Positions 1-9,153 of a stretch of DNA of 64,000 nucleotides are shown here, piece after piece. This DNA is from Demequina sp. TMPB413 (GTDB lineage: Bacteria > Actinomycetota > Actinomycetes > Actinomycetales > Demequinaceae), in NCBI RefSeq assembly GCF_020447105.2, contig NZ_CP096184.1, positions 1,178,001 to 1,242,000 on the forward strand, written 5' to 3'. Within the stretch, counting starts at the first letter, position 1; every line of letters starts with the position of its first letter. The notes beneath the pieces are model-generated. The model had not been told where the DNA came from, made no database searches, and saw only the letters and a program-made list of their open reading frames with translations. The position numbers and the translations under genes were made by a program.

Positions 1-935
1 GCAACGACTGGCAGGCCGACAGCCATCGCCTCGAGATTGACGATGCCAAGCGGTTCGTACACAGAGGGGCACACGAATGCCGTACAAGCGTCGAGTACAG
101 CAACCAGTTCGGGCCGAGGCAGCATCTCTTCGATCCAGATGACGCCACCGCGCTCCTTTTGAAGCTTGGTCACCGCTCCCGAGACTTCCTGAGCGATCTG
201 AGCGGTGTCGGGCGCTCCAGCGCACAACACGACCTGGATTTCGGGTGGCAATTGTTCGACCGCCTTGAGGAAGTAGGGCAAGCCTTTCTGGCGGGTGATC
301 CGGCCGACGAATACGATTGCCGGTTGCGAAGGATCAATGCCATACCGGGCGACGACGGCGTCGGCCGCCGTGCGCTCGTCTTCAGTCGCTGGCGCCGCCC
401 ACGCGTCGACGTCGATGCCGTTGTGCACCACGTGGACCCTGGCAGGGTCGACGTCGGGGTAGCACCTCAATACGTCGCGCTTCATTCCCTCCGACACGGC
501 GATGATGGCGTCGGCCGCCTCGTACGCCGTCTTCTCGATCCAGCTGGACACGCGGTAGCCGCCTCCCAGCTGCTCGGCCTTCCACGGCCGCAAAGGCTCA
601 AGCGAGTGCGCACTCACCACGTGAGGAATGCCGTGCAGCGTCTTGGCGAGGTGACCAGCCATGTTGGCGTACCACGTGTGCGAGTGCACCAGGTCGGCGC
701 CTTCGCAGTCGCGCGCCATCGGCAGGTTGTGGGCAATGACGTCGAGCGACGAGTCGCCGACGCCGCCGCCCAGGGCCGTGTACCCGGTGACGCCTTCTTC
801 TTCGCGAGGGCCATCAAAAGCCCGAACTCTCACCTCGAGGTGTTCTCGAAGGACCTTCGCGAGTTCGTTGACGTGGACGCCAGCGCCTCCATAGACGTGC
901 GGCGGGTACTCGCGGCTGAGGATGTCGATGCGCAT
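1..935 (-). CDS. glgA: Glycogen synthase / alpha-maltose-1-phosphate synthase, GT4 type (5' part; gene runs off the left edge)
   Basis: The frame starts at ATG 935 and is still open at base 1, so about 311 N-terminal residues are present. It begins MRIDILSREYPPHVYGGAG, the N-terminal signature of actinobacterial GT4 glycogen synthases, whose GGAG loop binds the nucleotide sugar. Later segments read HSHTWY, VSAHSLEPLRPW, VHNGIDVD and FVGRITRQKG, which is the start of the second Rossmann domain. Mycobacterial relatives (GlgM type) make maltose-1-phosphate from ADP-glucose, so GlgA and GlgM cannot be separated here. The gene is divergent from glgC, which makes the ADP-glucose donor. A -10-like TACGGT (947-942) ends 7 nt before the ATG, suggesting a leaderless transcript. 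Confidence 0.93.
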   Translation of the reverse strand, partial: MRIDILSREYPPHVYGGAGVHVNELAKVLREHLEVRVRAFDGPREEEGVTGYTALGGGVGDSSLDVIAHNLPMARDCEGADLVHSHTWYANMAGHLAKTLHGIPHVVSAHSLEPLRPWKAEQLGGGYRVSSWIEKTAYEAADAIIAVSEGMKRDVLRCYPDVDPARVHVVHNGIDVDAWAAPATEDERTAADAVVARYGIDPSQPAIVFVGRITRQKGLPYFLKAVEQLPPEIQVVLCAGAPDTAQIAQEVSGAVTKLQKERGGVIWIEEMLPRPELVAVLDACTAFVCPSVYEPLGIVNLEAMAVGLPVV

Positions 936-1005
936 GGTCCCACCGTAATCGCTCCGCCGAGTGTTGGGCCTGTGCCACGCGGCCCCTGACACCTATGCTG
1001 GGGCT

Positions 1006-2247
1006 ATGCCAGCGCCGAAAGTACTCGCCATTGTCCTCGCGGGAGGTGAGGGCAAGCGCCTGATGCCCCTCACCGCGGCCCGCGCCAAGCCGTCGGTCCC
1101 GTTCGGAGGGACCTACCGACTCGTCGACTTCGCCTTGTCGAACCTGGTGAACTCGCGATACCTGCACATCGTCGTGCTTACGCAGTACAAATCGCACTCG
1201 CTCGACCGCCACATCGCCCGCACGTGGCGGATGTCGCCGTTGTTGGGCAACTACGTTGCACCAGTGCCCGCCCAGCAGCGGCGCGGCAAGCACTGGTACC
1301 TCGGCAGCGCCGACGCCATCTACCAGTGCGTCAACATCATCGAGGACGAGCGTCCGGACATCGTCGTGATCGTGGGTGCCGACCACGTGTACCGCATGGA
1401 CTTCTCGCAAATGGTCGACGCGCACATCGAGTCGGGGGCCGATTTCACCGTTGCGGGTATTCGCCAGCCCATCGAGATGTCCGACCAGTTCGGCGTGATC
1501 GACGTGGACCCGTCGAGCAAGCATTTGGTGCGAGCCTTCCTCGAGAAGCCAGACAACCCCGACGGTCTTCCGGACAGCCCCCACGAGATTCTCGCGTCGA
1601 TGGGCAACTATGTCGCCTCCGTCGGCCCCCTGCTTCAGGCGCTCAAGGACGACGCCGAGAACGAGTCCTCCAAGCACGATATGGGTGGGGACATCGTCCC
1701 CTACTTCGTGGACAAAGGGACGTGCGGCTTCTACGACTTTGTCGACAATGACGTGCCGGGTTCGACGGCGCGCGACAAGGACTACTGGCGCGACGTGGGA
1801 ACGATCGACTCGTACTACGACGCCCACATGGACCTCATCGCGGTCATGCCCATCTTCAACGTCTACAACGACAGCTGGCCACTTCACCAAGGGCTCATCA
1901 CGCAGCCTCCTGCGAAGTTCATCCACTCGGAGGAGGGCCGCATGGGCCACGCCGCCGATTCGGTGGTCTCGCCAGGAGTGATCGTGTCTGGTGCGACGGT
2001 TACCGGATCCATCCTGTCACCCGGCGTGCGCTTGCATTCGTGGTCAACGGTGTCGGATTCGGTGCTCCTGGACGATGTGCATGTGGGCAGGCACGCCCAG
2101 GTGCACCGCGCCATCCTCGACAAGAATGTGGTGGTCGAAGAGGGTGCACGCGTCGGCATCGATCGTGAGGCAGATATCGCGCGTGGTTTCACCGTGACCG
2201 AGTCCGGCCTGACCGTCGTGGCGAAGGGCACCGTGATCGCTAGATGA
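1006..2247 (+). CDS. glgC: Glucose-1-phosphate adenylyltransferase (ADP-glucose pyrophosphorylase)
   Basis: The 413-residue protein makes ADP-glucose from glucose-1-phosphate and ATP, the committed step of glycogen synthesis. It opens [19 protein letters not shown], the nucleotidyltransferase signature with the GGEGKRL loop, followed by [10 protein letters not shown]. The motifs [10 protein letters not shown] (substrate site) and FLEKP are present, and the C-terminus is a left-handed beta-helix of hexapeptide type. The frame is open upstream to 961, but ATG 1006 is chosen because homologues start there and because a TATGCT hexamer (994-999) ends 7 nt before it. The gene is divergent from glgA across 70 bp, and its stop overlaps the serB start. 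Confidence 0.97.
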   Translation: MPAPKVLAIVLAGGEGKRLMPLTAARAKPSVPFGGTYRLVDFALSNLVNSRYLHIVVLTQYKSHSLDRHIARTWRMSPLLGNYVAPVPAQQRRGKHWYLGSADAIYQCVNIIEDERPDIVVIVGADHVYRMDFSQMVDAHIESGADFTVAGIRQPIEMSDQFGVIDVDPSSKHLVRAFLEKPDNPDGLPDSPHEILASMGNYVASVGPLLQALKDDAENESSKHDMGGDIVPYFVDKGTCGFYDFVDNDVPGSTARDKDYWRDVGTIDSYYDAHMDLIAVMPIFNVYNDSWPLHQGLITQPPAKFIHSEEGRMGHAADSVVSPGVIVSGATVTGSILSPGVRLHSWSTVSDSVLLDDVHVGRHAQVHRAILDKNVVVEEGARVGIDREADIARGFTVTESGLTVVAKGTVIAR

Positions 2248-2879
2248 CGGCTAGGCGCCTGATAGTCCTCGACGTCGACTCGACTCTCATCCGCCAAGAA
2301 GTCATCGAACTGCTTGCCGACCGGGCCGGATCAGGCGAGCAGGTGGCGCAGATCACCGATCGCGCCATGCGTGGCGAGATCGACTTTGCCGAGTCACTCG
2401 CGCAACGGGTGGCGACGCTCAGGGGCCTGCCCACCACCGTGTTTCATGAGGTGGCGGAACAGGTCGAACTCACGCAGGGCGCTCTCGAGCTTCTCGACGA
2501 CGCGCGCGCGGCCGGATGGGCCGTTGCCTTGGTCTCTGGCGGCTTCGAGGAGATCGTCACCTCGATTGCACACTCCGTCTCGGTCGAGCTCTTCGTGGCC
2601 AACCGTCTCGAGGTGGCCGAGGGCCACCTCACGGGGCGTACCAAGGGCCCTGTGATCGATCGCAATGCCAAGGCCGTCGCCCTTGCCGCATTCGCGCGCG
2701 CTACTGGCGTCGCTCTTCAGGACACCGTCGCGGTAGGCGATGGCGCGAACGACTTGGGAATGATGGCTGCGGCGGGGACGTCTGTCGCGTTTGCGGCGAA
2801 GCCGATTGTGCGTGAGGCGGCGGACATCCAGATCGACGGCCCGACGCTGAGCGCGTTGTGGCCCCTCATCCGCTCCTAG
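2244..2879 (+). CDS. serB: Phosphoserine phosphatase (HAD family)
   Basis: The 211-residue HAD hydrolase carries motif I as DVDSTL (residues 9-14; the first Asp is the nucleophile), motif II as LVSGGFE, and motif III/IV as [11 protein letters not shown]. These are the standard SerB set for phosphoserine to serine. The protein has only the catalytic domain and no N-terminal ACT domains. The ATG overlaps the glgC TGA as ATGA, so translation is probably coupled to glgC although the pathways differ. A related HAD small-molecule phosphatase specificity cannot be excluded. Confidence 0.9.
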   Translation: MTARRLIVLDVDSTLIRQEVIELLADRAGSGEQVAQITDRAMRGEIDFAESLAQRVATLRGLPTTVFHEVAEQVELTQGALELLDDARAAGWAVALVSGGFEEIVTSIAHSVSVELFVANRLEVAEGHLTGRTKGPVIDRNAKAVALAAFARATGVALQDTVAVGDGANDLGMMAAAGTSVAFAAKPIVREAADIQIDGPTLSALWPLIRS

Positions 2880-2895
2880 CCTCGGTGGGGGCCTG

Positions 2896-3855
2896 TCACG
2901 CGAGCGCGTTCGCGCGAGCAGATGCCGTGAGCGCCAAGATCGCGAAGGCCTGAGCCTCTGCGGAGGTTCCTGGCGCCGCGAAGTGCGGCGCACCGCAGAC
3001 TCCGTGGACCACACCGTCCGCGTCCACCTCTGCGAGTGCCGCATCCAACCACCGCTTCGCCGCCGGGCGATACCCCACCGGAAGCCAACCATCGGCGACT
3101 CCCGTAAAGGCCGCGTATGCCAACATCAGCCCGGCAGCGCCATCGGTGAACGTCGACGGGTCGTCGAGCACGTCGTGAAAGCGGCCGTCCGCCGTCTCCC
3201 AAACGGTTGCGGCGTCAAGCAGGTCCCGCGTCTGCCGCTGCCAGCGACCCCGCATTTCGTCCGGAACGCGCTCCGCGCCCAGGTGAAGGGCTCGAGCCAG
3301 TCCCGCGGCCGCCCAGCCGTTTCCTGATGCCCACAGGGCGGAACGCACTGGCTCGCCGGTGAGCGTGTCCGCCTTGTGCCGGTACAGGCCGGTCGCGCTG
3401 TCCCACAAGTGTTCCCTGTGCATGCGGTATTGCATGTCAGCAGGAGCGAAGTCGCCCGTGAGCACCAGCAACGGCACCACCATGTGGATCGAGTCGACCC
3501 ACACGTGGGACTGCCCGCTGAGGTGCCACACGACGCCCTCGTCGTCACGCGGCGAGAACCTGAGGAACCACCAGCGCTGGCGCTCGAGCGCGTCGGCCGC
3601 GTGATCGTCTCCTTGAGCGGCGAGGGCGGCGACGGCCTCCCCGAGACACCCGCCATTCACCAAGCCCGCGTCGCCCGTGGCGGCCAGCCTGCCGTCAGCG
3701 TCTTGATGCGCGACGGCGTCGCGAGCGATGGCGAGAGCAAGGTCCATGCGCCCGCTATCGAGGGCAGCCTGGGACGTGACTCCTTGTTCCCAGGAGAGCC
3801 TCTGCATCGCCAAGAGCGCGCGCCACAGGCGCTCCATCACGTCGTCATGCGCCAC
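2896..3855 (-). CDS. Glycoside hydrolase family 88/105-like protein (unsaturated glycan hydrolase type)
   Basis: The 319-residue protein has the repeated alpha-hairpin pattern of an (alpha/alpha)6 barrel. The segment SHVWVDSIHMVVPLL places an Asp near residue 121, where family GH105 (YteR-like) has its catalytic Asp, and ASGNGWAAAGLARAL matches another conserved family stretch. Such enzymes hydrate unsaturated uronyl groups at the ends of oligosaccharides, but no lyase or sugar transporter is nearby, so the substrate is unknown. There is no signal peptide. The start is GTG 3855, 9 nt after the sixA-like stop, so it is the last gene of the fabG-fabI-sixA run. Confidence 0.72.
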   Translation of the reverse strand: MAHDDVMERLWRALLAMQRLSWEQGVTSQAALDSGRMDLALAIARDAVAHQDADGRLAATGDAGLVNGGCLGEAVAALAAQGDDHAADALERQRWWFLRFSPRDDEGVVWHLSGQSHVWVDSIHMVVPLLVLTGDFAPADMQYRMHREHLWDSATGLYRHKADTLTGEPVRSALWASGNGWAAAGLARALHLGAERVPDEMRGRWQRQTRDLLDAATVWETADGRFHDVLDDPSTFTDGAAGLMLAYAAFTGVADGWLPVGYRPAAKRWLDAALAEVDADGVVHGVCGAPHFAAPGTSAEAQAFAILALTASARANALA

Positions 3856-3864
3856 GAACGGCCC

Positions 3865-4371
3865 TTATTCTGGCTTGCCCTCGACCACGTCGACGAGGCG
3901 CGCGCACTTGGGACCAATCTCGTGCCACGGCATGTCGAGTTCGAGAACGGCAGCGGCCGACGTTGGCATCCCCTGGGCGACTCGCTGCAACGGCCTCTTG
4001 AGCGAGCCGGGGCCCGACAGCCATGCGGCGACGTGTGACGTGGTGGGTTCGTGACCGACCACGATCACCGTCTGCACATCGCCAACGCGAGCGAGCACGG
4101 AGATGAAGCGCTCACGGGCGGATTCGTACAGGTCCTCGTCGATGCGGAGCTCGACATCGCCGAGCACCGACGCCATGCGCTTGAAGGTCTGCACGGTGCG
4201 GTTCGCAGAGGAGACGAGGGCGACGTTTGGGCGCAAGTCGGCGGCGAGCAGGCGTTCGGCGAGGCGTGCCGCCGCGTCCCTGCCTTCCATCGTGAGCGCG
4301 CGAGAGTGGTCGTCAAGCCCTGCCTGAGGCGCCTCGGCCTTGGCGTGCCTTGCGAGAATCAGCGTCGGCAT
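3865..4371 (-). CDS. SixA-like histidine phosphatase
   Basis: The 168-residue protein begins MPTLILARHAKAEA. The RHAKA box is the variant RHG motif typical of the SixA branch of the histidine phosphatase superfamily, in which His is the phospho-acceptor. A second conserved His lies in VIVVGHEPTTSHVA. SixA proteins dephosphorylate phosphohistidine, for instance on phosphotransfer proteins, but the actual substrate here is unknown. The ATG follows the fabI stop (TAG) after two bases, indicating coupled translation. Confidence 0.82.
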   Translation of the reverse strand: MPTLILARHAKAEAPQAGLDDHSRALTMEGRDAAARLAERLLAADLRPNVALVSSANRTVQTFKRMASVLGDVELRIDEDLYESARERFISVLARVGDVQTVIVVGHEPTTSHVAAWLSGPGSLKRPLQRVAQGMPTSAAAVLELDMPWHEIGPKCARLVDVVEGKPE

Positions 4372-4373
4372 GG

Positions 4374-5141
4374 CTACTGCCCCATCGCGTGCACGCCGCC
4401 GTCAACGTGCACCATCTCGCCGGTGGTCGACGGGAACCAGTCGCTCAGGAGCGCGATCACGGCCTTCGCGGCGGGCACGGTGTCTTCAGAGTCCCAGCCC
4501 AGCGGCGACCGCTCACTCCACTTGCCTTCCATCTGGTCAAAACCGGGAATGTGCTTGGCAGCTGTGGTCTTGAGAGGCCCGGCGGACACCACGTTGCAGC
4601 GGATACCGAGCGGCCCGAGGTCGCGGGCCAGGTAGCGGCTGACGGCCTCGAATGCCGCCTTCGACACACCCATCCAGTCATAGACGGGCCAGGCGAAGCG
4701 GCCGTCGAACGTCAGCCCAACGATCGCACCGCCGTTCGACATGAGCGGCACCGTCGCCTCTGCGAGCGCCTTGAGCGAGTAGGCGGAGATCTGCAGCGCG
4801 GTGGCCACGTCCTCCCACTGACCGCTCATGAAGTTGCCGCCCATCACTGTCTGCGGGGCGAAACCGATCGAGTGCACCACGCCGTCGACGTGTGGCACGT
4901 ACTCGCGCACCGCGTCTGGAAGCGCGGCAAGGTGCTCGGGGTTGGTGACATCGAGCTCAACAACCTTGGCCTCGACAGGCAGTCTGCGCCCCATCGCCTC
5001 AGTGACTTTGAGGGTGCGCCCCACGCCGGTGAGCACCACGTGCGCGCCCTGCTCCTGGGCAAGGCGTGCCACGTCGAACGCGATGGAACCCTCCGTCAGC
5101 ACGCCGGTGACGAGGATGTTCTTGCCTTCGAGAATGCCCAT
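4374..5141 (-). CDS. fabI: Enoyl-[acyl-carrier-protein] reductase (NADH), InhA/FabI type
   Basis: The 255-residue protein catalyses the last reduction of type II fatty acid elongation. It begins MGILEGKNILVTG and carries the FabI-type loop GVLTEGSIAFDVA. The active-site region is VYDWMGVSKAAFE, the Tyr-x6-Lys arrangement of FabI/InhA rather than the Tyr-x3-Lys of ordinary SDRs. A near-perfect ribosome-binding site (AGGAGG) lies 5 nt before ATG 5141. It is 36 nt downstream of fabG and followed by the sixA-like gene. Pairing of fabG and fabI supplies both reductases of the elongation cycle. Confidence 0.95.
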   Translation of the reverse strand: MGILEGKNILVTGVLTEGSIAFDVARLAQEQGAHVVLTGVGRTLKVTEAMGRRLPVEAKVVELDVTNPEHLAALPDAVREYVPHVDGVVHSIGFAPQTVMGGNFMSGQWEDVATALQISAYSLKALAEATVPLMSNGGAIVGLTFDGRFAWPVYDWMGVSKAAFEAVSRYLARDLGPLGIRCNVVSAGPLKTTAAKHIPGFDQMEGKWSERSPLGWDSEDTVPAAKAVIALLSDWFPSTTGEMVHVDGGVHAMGQ

Positions 5142-5177
5142 GGTTCCTCCTGTGGAAAAGACTACGTGGTTGGTGAC

Positions 5178-5882
5178 TTAGTGACCCATGCCCAGGCCAC
5201 CGTCTACCGGTAGCACCGCGCCAGAAACATACCCTGCCGCATCGGAGGCCAGGAACATCGCGGCCGCGGCCACATCTGCCGTGGAGCCGAATCGCTTGGC
5301 TGGGATGGAAGCCTCGTATTGCTTGACGGTGTCGGCATCGAGTTCGGCCGTCATGTCGGTCCCGATGAAGCCTGGGGCCACGACGTTGGCGGTGATGCCG
5401 CGGCTGCCCACCTCGCGCGTGATGGACCTGGCCATACCGACGAGCGCCGATTTTGATGCCGAGTAGTTCACCTGGCCTGGATTGCCGAGGAGGCCCACGA
5501 CGGAGCCGATGAGCACGATGCGGCCGTAGCGTTCCCGCATCATCGAGTTCACTGCGCGGCGCACCGTGCGGAACGTGCCGGTGAGGTTGGTGTCGATCAC
5601 GGCCGCGAAATCTTCGTCCGACATTCGCATGAGGAGCCCGTCGCGAGTGATGCCAGCGTTCGCCACGAGAACGCGCACCCGCCCGTGTTCGGCCTCTAGC
5701 GCGTCGAAGGCGGCGTTGACCGCGTCGGTGTCGGTGATGTCGGCAATAGCGCCCGTGACGCCTTCCGGTAGCTCCCCTCCTCTGTAGATACTCGAGACGG
5801 TGTCACCGTTCGCTACAAAGGCTTCCGCGATCGCACGGCCGATGCCGCGGTTCGCGCCAGTCACCACCACGTGTCGCGTCAT
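5178..5882 (-). CDS. fabG: 3-oxoacyl-[acyl-carrier-protein] reductase
   Basis: The 234-residue SDR protein has TGANRGIGRAIAEAF (dinucleotide-binding glycine motif), NAGITRDGLLMRM, the catalytic Ser in IGSVVGLLGNPGQ, and the YSASK active site. This pattern is that of FabG, which reduces beta-ketoacyl-ACP. The frame continues upstream to 5954, but ATG 5882 matches FabG N-termini (MTRHVVVTGAN). A TAGTTT hexamer (5895-5890) ends 8 nt before the ATG, suggesting a nearly leaderless mRNA. The gene is divergent from the SURF1 gene across 64 bp. Confidence 0.93.
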   Translation of the reverse strand: MTRHVVVTGANRGIGRAIAEAFVANGDTVSSIYRGGELPEGVTGAIADITDTDAVNAAFDALEAEHGRVRVLVANAGITRDGLLMRMSDEDFAAVIDTNLTGTFRTVRRAVNSMMRERYGRIVLIGSVVGLLGNPGQVNYSASKSALVGMARSITREVGSRGITANVVAPGFIGTDMTAELDADTVKQYEASIPAKRFGSTADVAAAAMFLASDAAGYVSGAVLPVDGGLGMGH

Positions 5883-5946
5883 GGCCCCCAAACTAGCCGA
5901 TGCATCGCGAACCTCGTGCACGCGCCTCGCACGTACGATCGACAGC

Positions 5947-6765
5947 GTGAGCAAGACCGCCGTGAATCAGCGCCCAGCTGCGTATGCACCGGGCCGAATC
6001 GTGCTCACCAGCCTGGCGGTCATCGCGGCGATGGCGCTCGGCCTCGTTGCCGGAGCGTGGCAGTGGGGCAGGTACGACGCGAGGGCCGATGCCGCGGCGG
6101 CTCAAGAGGCCGCGGAAGGCAAGCCAGTAGCAGAACTCGAGGAACTGGTGTCTGTCGACACCGGCGGACCCGAGGATGCCCAATGGCGGACGGCGACCGT
6201 GACGGGGCTGCTGGACCCCGACTCGGTGGTCGAGTTGCGCGGCCGCACGGTCAACCGCACGGCCTCTTTGCAATACCTCGCGTGGATGCGCACGGAGGCT
6301 GGTCGCGCCGTGCTCGTCAACCTCGGCTGGCAGCCCCGTACAGCCGCCGCGACAGATCCCTCCCTTCCCGCTGGAGAAGTCACGGTCACAGGTGTGGTGC
6401 GCTCCTTCGAGGCCGACAACGGCAAGCCAGGCACGCGCATCAACCCTGCCCAGATGCCCTCCGTCGACCAGCCGGTTGTCCCCGCCTACGTGATGGCCAC
6501 CTCTGTGTGTACGGCCAGCGATTGCGTTGAGGAACTCGAGCCCGTCCCGATCCCGAGCCTTTCCTTGGGCCCCCACCTCAGTTATGCGCTGCAGTGGTGG
6601 CTGCTCACGGCCGTCGCGGCGCCCTTAGGGGTGTGGCTCACCCGCAGAGATGCCTTGCATGAGCGCGAGCGTGCGCAGGAGGGGGGCGACGACGCCGCGA
6701 CCCCTCGTCGCAAACGGTCCCCGAAGCGTCGGCCTACCGACGAAGAGATCGAGGACGCTCTCTAG
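5947..6765 (+). CDS. SURF1-family cytochrome oxidase biogenesis protein
   Basis: The roughly 272-residue protein has one transmembrane helix near each end: about residues 17-37 (IVLTSLAVIAAMALGLVAG) and a second segment near LSYALQWWLLTAVAAPLGVW. This is the two-helix topology of SURF1, with an extracytoplasmic domain in between. Family marks are GAWQWGRYDARA, VLVNLGWQPR and LQWWL. SURF1 assists heme a insertion or assembly of cytochrome c oxidase, and ctaA at 17.2 kb fits this. The start is taken as GTG 5947 because TACGAT (5934-5939) ends 8 nt upstream. The C-terminus is charged. Confidence 0.88.
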   Translation: MSKTAVNQRPAAYAPGRIVLTSLAVIAAMALGLVAGAWQWGRYDARADAAAAQEAAEGKPVAELEELVSVDTGGPEDAQWRTATVTGLLDPDSVVELRGRTVNRTASLQYLAWMRTEAGRAVLVNLGWQPRTAAATDPSLPAGEVTVTGVVRSFEADNGKPGTRINPAQMPSVDQPVVPAYVMATSVCTASDCVEELEPVPIPSLSLGPHLSYALQWWLLTAVAAPLGVWLTRRDALHERERAQEGGDDAATPRRKRSPKRRPTDEEIEDAL

Positions 6766-6781
6766 GCCGAGTCCGCGGCTC

Positions 6782-8380
6782 CTAGGCGAGCGAGATCAGG
6801 TCCCTGTACGAGGCGTTCCACAGATCCTCGTCCGCGTCGGGTAGCAGCAGCACCCGCTCCGGCTCGAGGGCGTCCACCGCACCCTCGTCGTGGGTCACCA
6901 TCACGACAGCGCCCTCGTACGTCTTGAGCGCGCCAAGGATCTCGGCCCTCGACGCGGGGTCGAGGTTGTTGGTCGGTTCGTCCAGAAGCAAGACATTCGC
7001 TTGGCTCACCACAAGCGTCGCGAGCGCAAGCCTGGTCTTCTCTCCGCCGGAGAGCACCCGCGCTGGCTTGTCGACGTCGTCTCCCTGGAACAGGAAGGAT
7101 CCAAGAACACTACGCACTTCGGTGTCGTTCAGATCGGGCGCGCTGTGTCGCATGTTCTCAAGGACGGTCGCCTCCATGTCGAGGGTGTCGTGCTCTTGAG
7201 CGTAGTAACCGAGCTTCAGTCCGTGACCGGGTTCGATCTGCCCTGTGTCTGGCTTCTCGACCCCCGCCAACAGTTTCAGCAGCGTCGTCTTGCCAGCGCC
7301 GTTGAGGCCGAGCACCACCACTCGTGAGCCGCGGTCGATCGCGAGCTCCACGTCGGTGAAGACCTCGAGCGTTCCGTAGTTCTTGGACAGTTCGGAGGCG
7401 CGCAGCGGCGTCTTTCCGCACGGCGCTGGCTTGGGGAAGCGCAACGCGGCCACCTTGTCCGACTGGCGCGCGGTCTCCGTCTCGGCGAGCAGGCGTTGGG
7501 CGCGCTTCGCCATGTTCTGTGCTGCGACAGCCTTGGTAGCGCTTGCGCGCATCTTGTTGGCCTGAGCCATGAGGACTGACGCCTTCTGCTCCGCGTTCTT
7601 GCGCTCGCGGTGGCGCCGGTGCTCGTCGTCCTCGCGCTGCTTGAGGTAGAGGTCCCAGCCCATGGCGTATTGGTCCATGACGCCACGGTTGGCGTCGAGG
7701 TAGAAGACCTTGGTCACCACGGACCGCACCAGCTCCACATCGTGCGAGATGACGACAAGGCCGCCTGGGTACTGCGCGAGGAAACCGCGCAGCCATTGGA
7801 TCGAGTCGGCGTCGAGGTGGTTGGTCGGCTCATCAAGCAGCAGCGTCTCCGCATCGGAGAACAGAATGCGAGCCAATTCAACGCGCCGACGCTGACCGCC
7901 AGACAGAGTGCCCAGTTCTTGAGAGAGCACGCGTTCGTCGAGGCCAAGATTCGCAGCGATGCGCGCCGCGTCAGACTCCGCCGCGTAGCCGCCAGCTGCA
8001 CGGAATCGCTCCTCGATGGCCGGGTACCTCTCCATGGCCTTCTCGGCAACGGCGGCGTCCTCGCTTGCCATGCCCAGTTCCGCCTCTCGCAGCTTGCCCA
8101 GGATCGTCTCAAGGTCGCGTGCAGCCAAAATGCGATCCAGTGCACGCACCGTGACGTCGCCCTCCCTGGGGTCCTGTGGGAGGTAGCCGACGGAGCCCTT
8201 GTGCGTGACCTTCCCTCCGGAAGCCTGGCCTTCCCCTGCGAGGATGCGGGTGAGCGTGGTCTTACCAGCGCCGTTGCGCCCCACGAGGCCGACGCGGTCG
8301 CCCTTGCCGATGCGGAAGGACGCCGGGTGCAGTAGCACTCTGGCGCCGATGCGCATCTCGAGATCTTGGGCGACAATCAC
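6782..8380 (-). CDS. ABC-F family ATPase (ribosome-associated)
   Basis: The 532-residue protein has two ATP-binding cassettes and no membrane segment, the ABC-F layout. Cassette 1 has GRNGAGKTTL, the signature LSGGQRRRVELA and LLLDEPTNHLD. Cassette 2 has GLNGAGKTTL, LSGGEKTRLALA and LLLDEPTNNLD. Between them is a basic Ala/Lys/Arg-rich helical linker (EDDEHRRHRERKNAEQKAS), the ribosome-contacting element of the family. Housekeeping translation factor versus antibiotic-protection role cannot be decided. GTG 8380 is preferred because it follows GGAAGG and gives the usual N-terminus VIVAQDLEMRIG. A short GC hairpin precedes the ribosome-binding site. Confidence 0.92.
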   Translation of the reverse strand: MIVAQDLEMRIGARVLLHPASFRIGKGDRVGLVGRNGAGKTTLTRILAGEGQASGGKVTHKGSVGYLPQDPREGDVTVRALDRILAARDLETILGKLREAELGMASEDAAVAEKAMERYPAIEERFRAAGGYAAESDAARIAANLGLDERVLSQELGTLSGGQRRRVELARILFSDAETLLLDEPTNHLDADSIQWLRGFLAQYPGGLVVISHDVELVRSVVTKVFYLDANRGVMDQYAMGWDLYLKQREDDEHRRHRERKNAEQKASVLMAQANKMRASATKAVAAQNMAKRAQRLLAETETARQSDKVAALRFPKPAPCGKTPLRASELSKNYGTLEVFTDVELAIDRGSRVVVLGLNGAGKTTLLKLLAGVEKPDTGQIEPGHGLKLGYYAQEHDTLDMEATVLENMRHSAPDLNDTEVRSVLGSFLFQGDDVDKPARVLSGGEKTRLALATLVVSQANVLLLDEPTNNLDPASRAEILGALKTYEGAVVMVTHDEGAVDALEPERVLLLPDADEDLWNASYRDLISLA

Positions 8381-8492
8381 AGTGAATCCTTCCGAGCGCC
8401 CGCGAGCGGGCGTGGTGGTGGTGAGCGCTGATGAGCGCAAAGAGGGGGCCGCCCGGTATGGTTGCGGCCAATTCATTATCTCAGGGAGTCCC

Positions 8493-9137
8493 ATGAACCT
8501 GCGTCACGCTCTGTCCCCCACCAACCTCGCCCTCATCGCCGTCTTCGCTGGCCTCATCGCTGCGTCGACCATCTGGCCGGGAGCCGAACTGGTCTCTGGG
8601 GTGCCCATCACGCTTCAGACGCTCGCCGTGCTGCTTGCCGGTGCAGCCCTTGGACCGTGGCGCGGCGCGAGCGCCGTCGCCCTGTACCTCGTCGTCGGCA
8701 CTGCCGGCGCGCCCATCTTTGCTGGCCGCTCTGCGGGGCCCGCCGTCTGGACGGGACCGACAGCGGGGTTCCTCGCCGGCTTCGTGGTGGCGGCCTTCGT
8801 CGCCGGCTGGCTCGTGCGCAGCATGCGCCGCCGCGGCCAGTTGACGGTCTCTGGCGTCATCGGCGCTTGCGCGGTCGCCTCGCTACTGGTGCTCAACGTC
8901 ATCGGTTGGGGCTTCTTCATGATCAGGCTCGGCACCACGGCGGCCGACACCGTCGCTTTCGCAACGCCCTTCCTTGTGGGCGACATCATCAAGGTGTTCG
9001 TCGCTGGCATCACCGGCGCCGCAGTGCATCGTGCGTACCCCGGCCTGCTCGGCGCCACCCGTAACGGAGGCGAGGCCCCTCAGCACGAGACGCTCGCCGC
9101 TCCACCGGTCGCCGTCGGCGCGCAGGACGCCTCATAG
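8493..9137 (+). CDS. bioY: Biotin ECF transporter S component
   Basis: The 214-residue protein is very hydrophobic, with about six membrane segments. It contains GVPITLQTLAVLLAGAALGPWRGASAVALYLVVGTAGAPIFAG, broken here across several conserved BioY stretches (PITLQ near residue 42 and the LYLVVG-GAPIF region). BioY is the biotin-binding subunit of the energy-coupling-factor transporter. ATG 8493 has AGGGAG 5 nt upstream, and a TATGGT hexamer (8457-8462) is a possible -10. The gene leads bioM and bioN and is divergent from the ABC-F gene. Confidence 0.95.
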   Translation: MNLRHALSPTNLALIAVFAGLIAASTIWPGAELVSGVPITLQTLAVLLAGAALGPWRGASAVALYLVVGTAGAPIFAGRSAGPAVWTGPTAGFLAGFVVAAFVAGWLVRSMRRRGQLTVSGVIGACAVASLLVLNVIGWGFFMIRLGTTAADTVAFATPFLVGDIIKVFVAGITGAAVHRAYPGLLGATRNGGEAPQHETLAAPPVAVGAQDAS

Positions 9138-9153
9138 CGCATACCCTGTCCCC

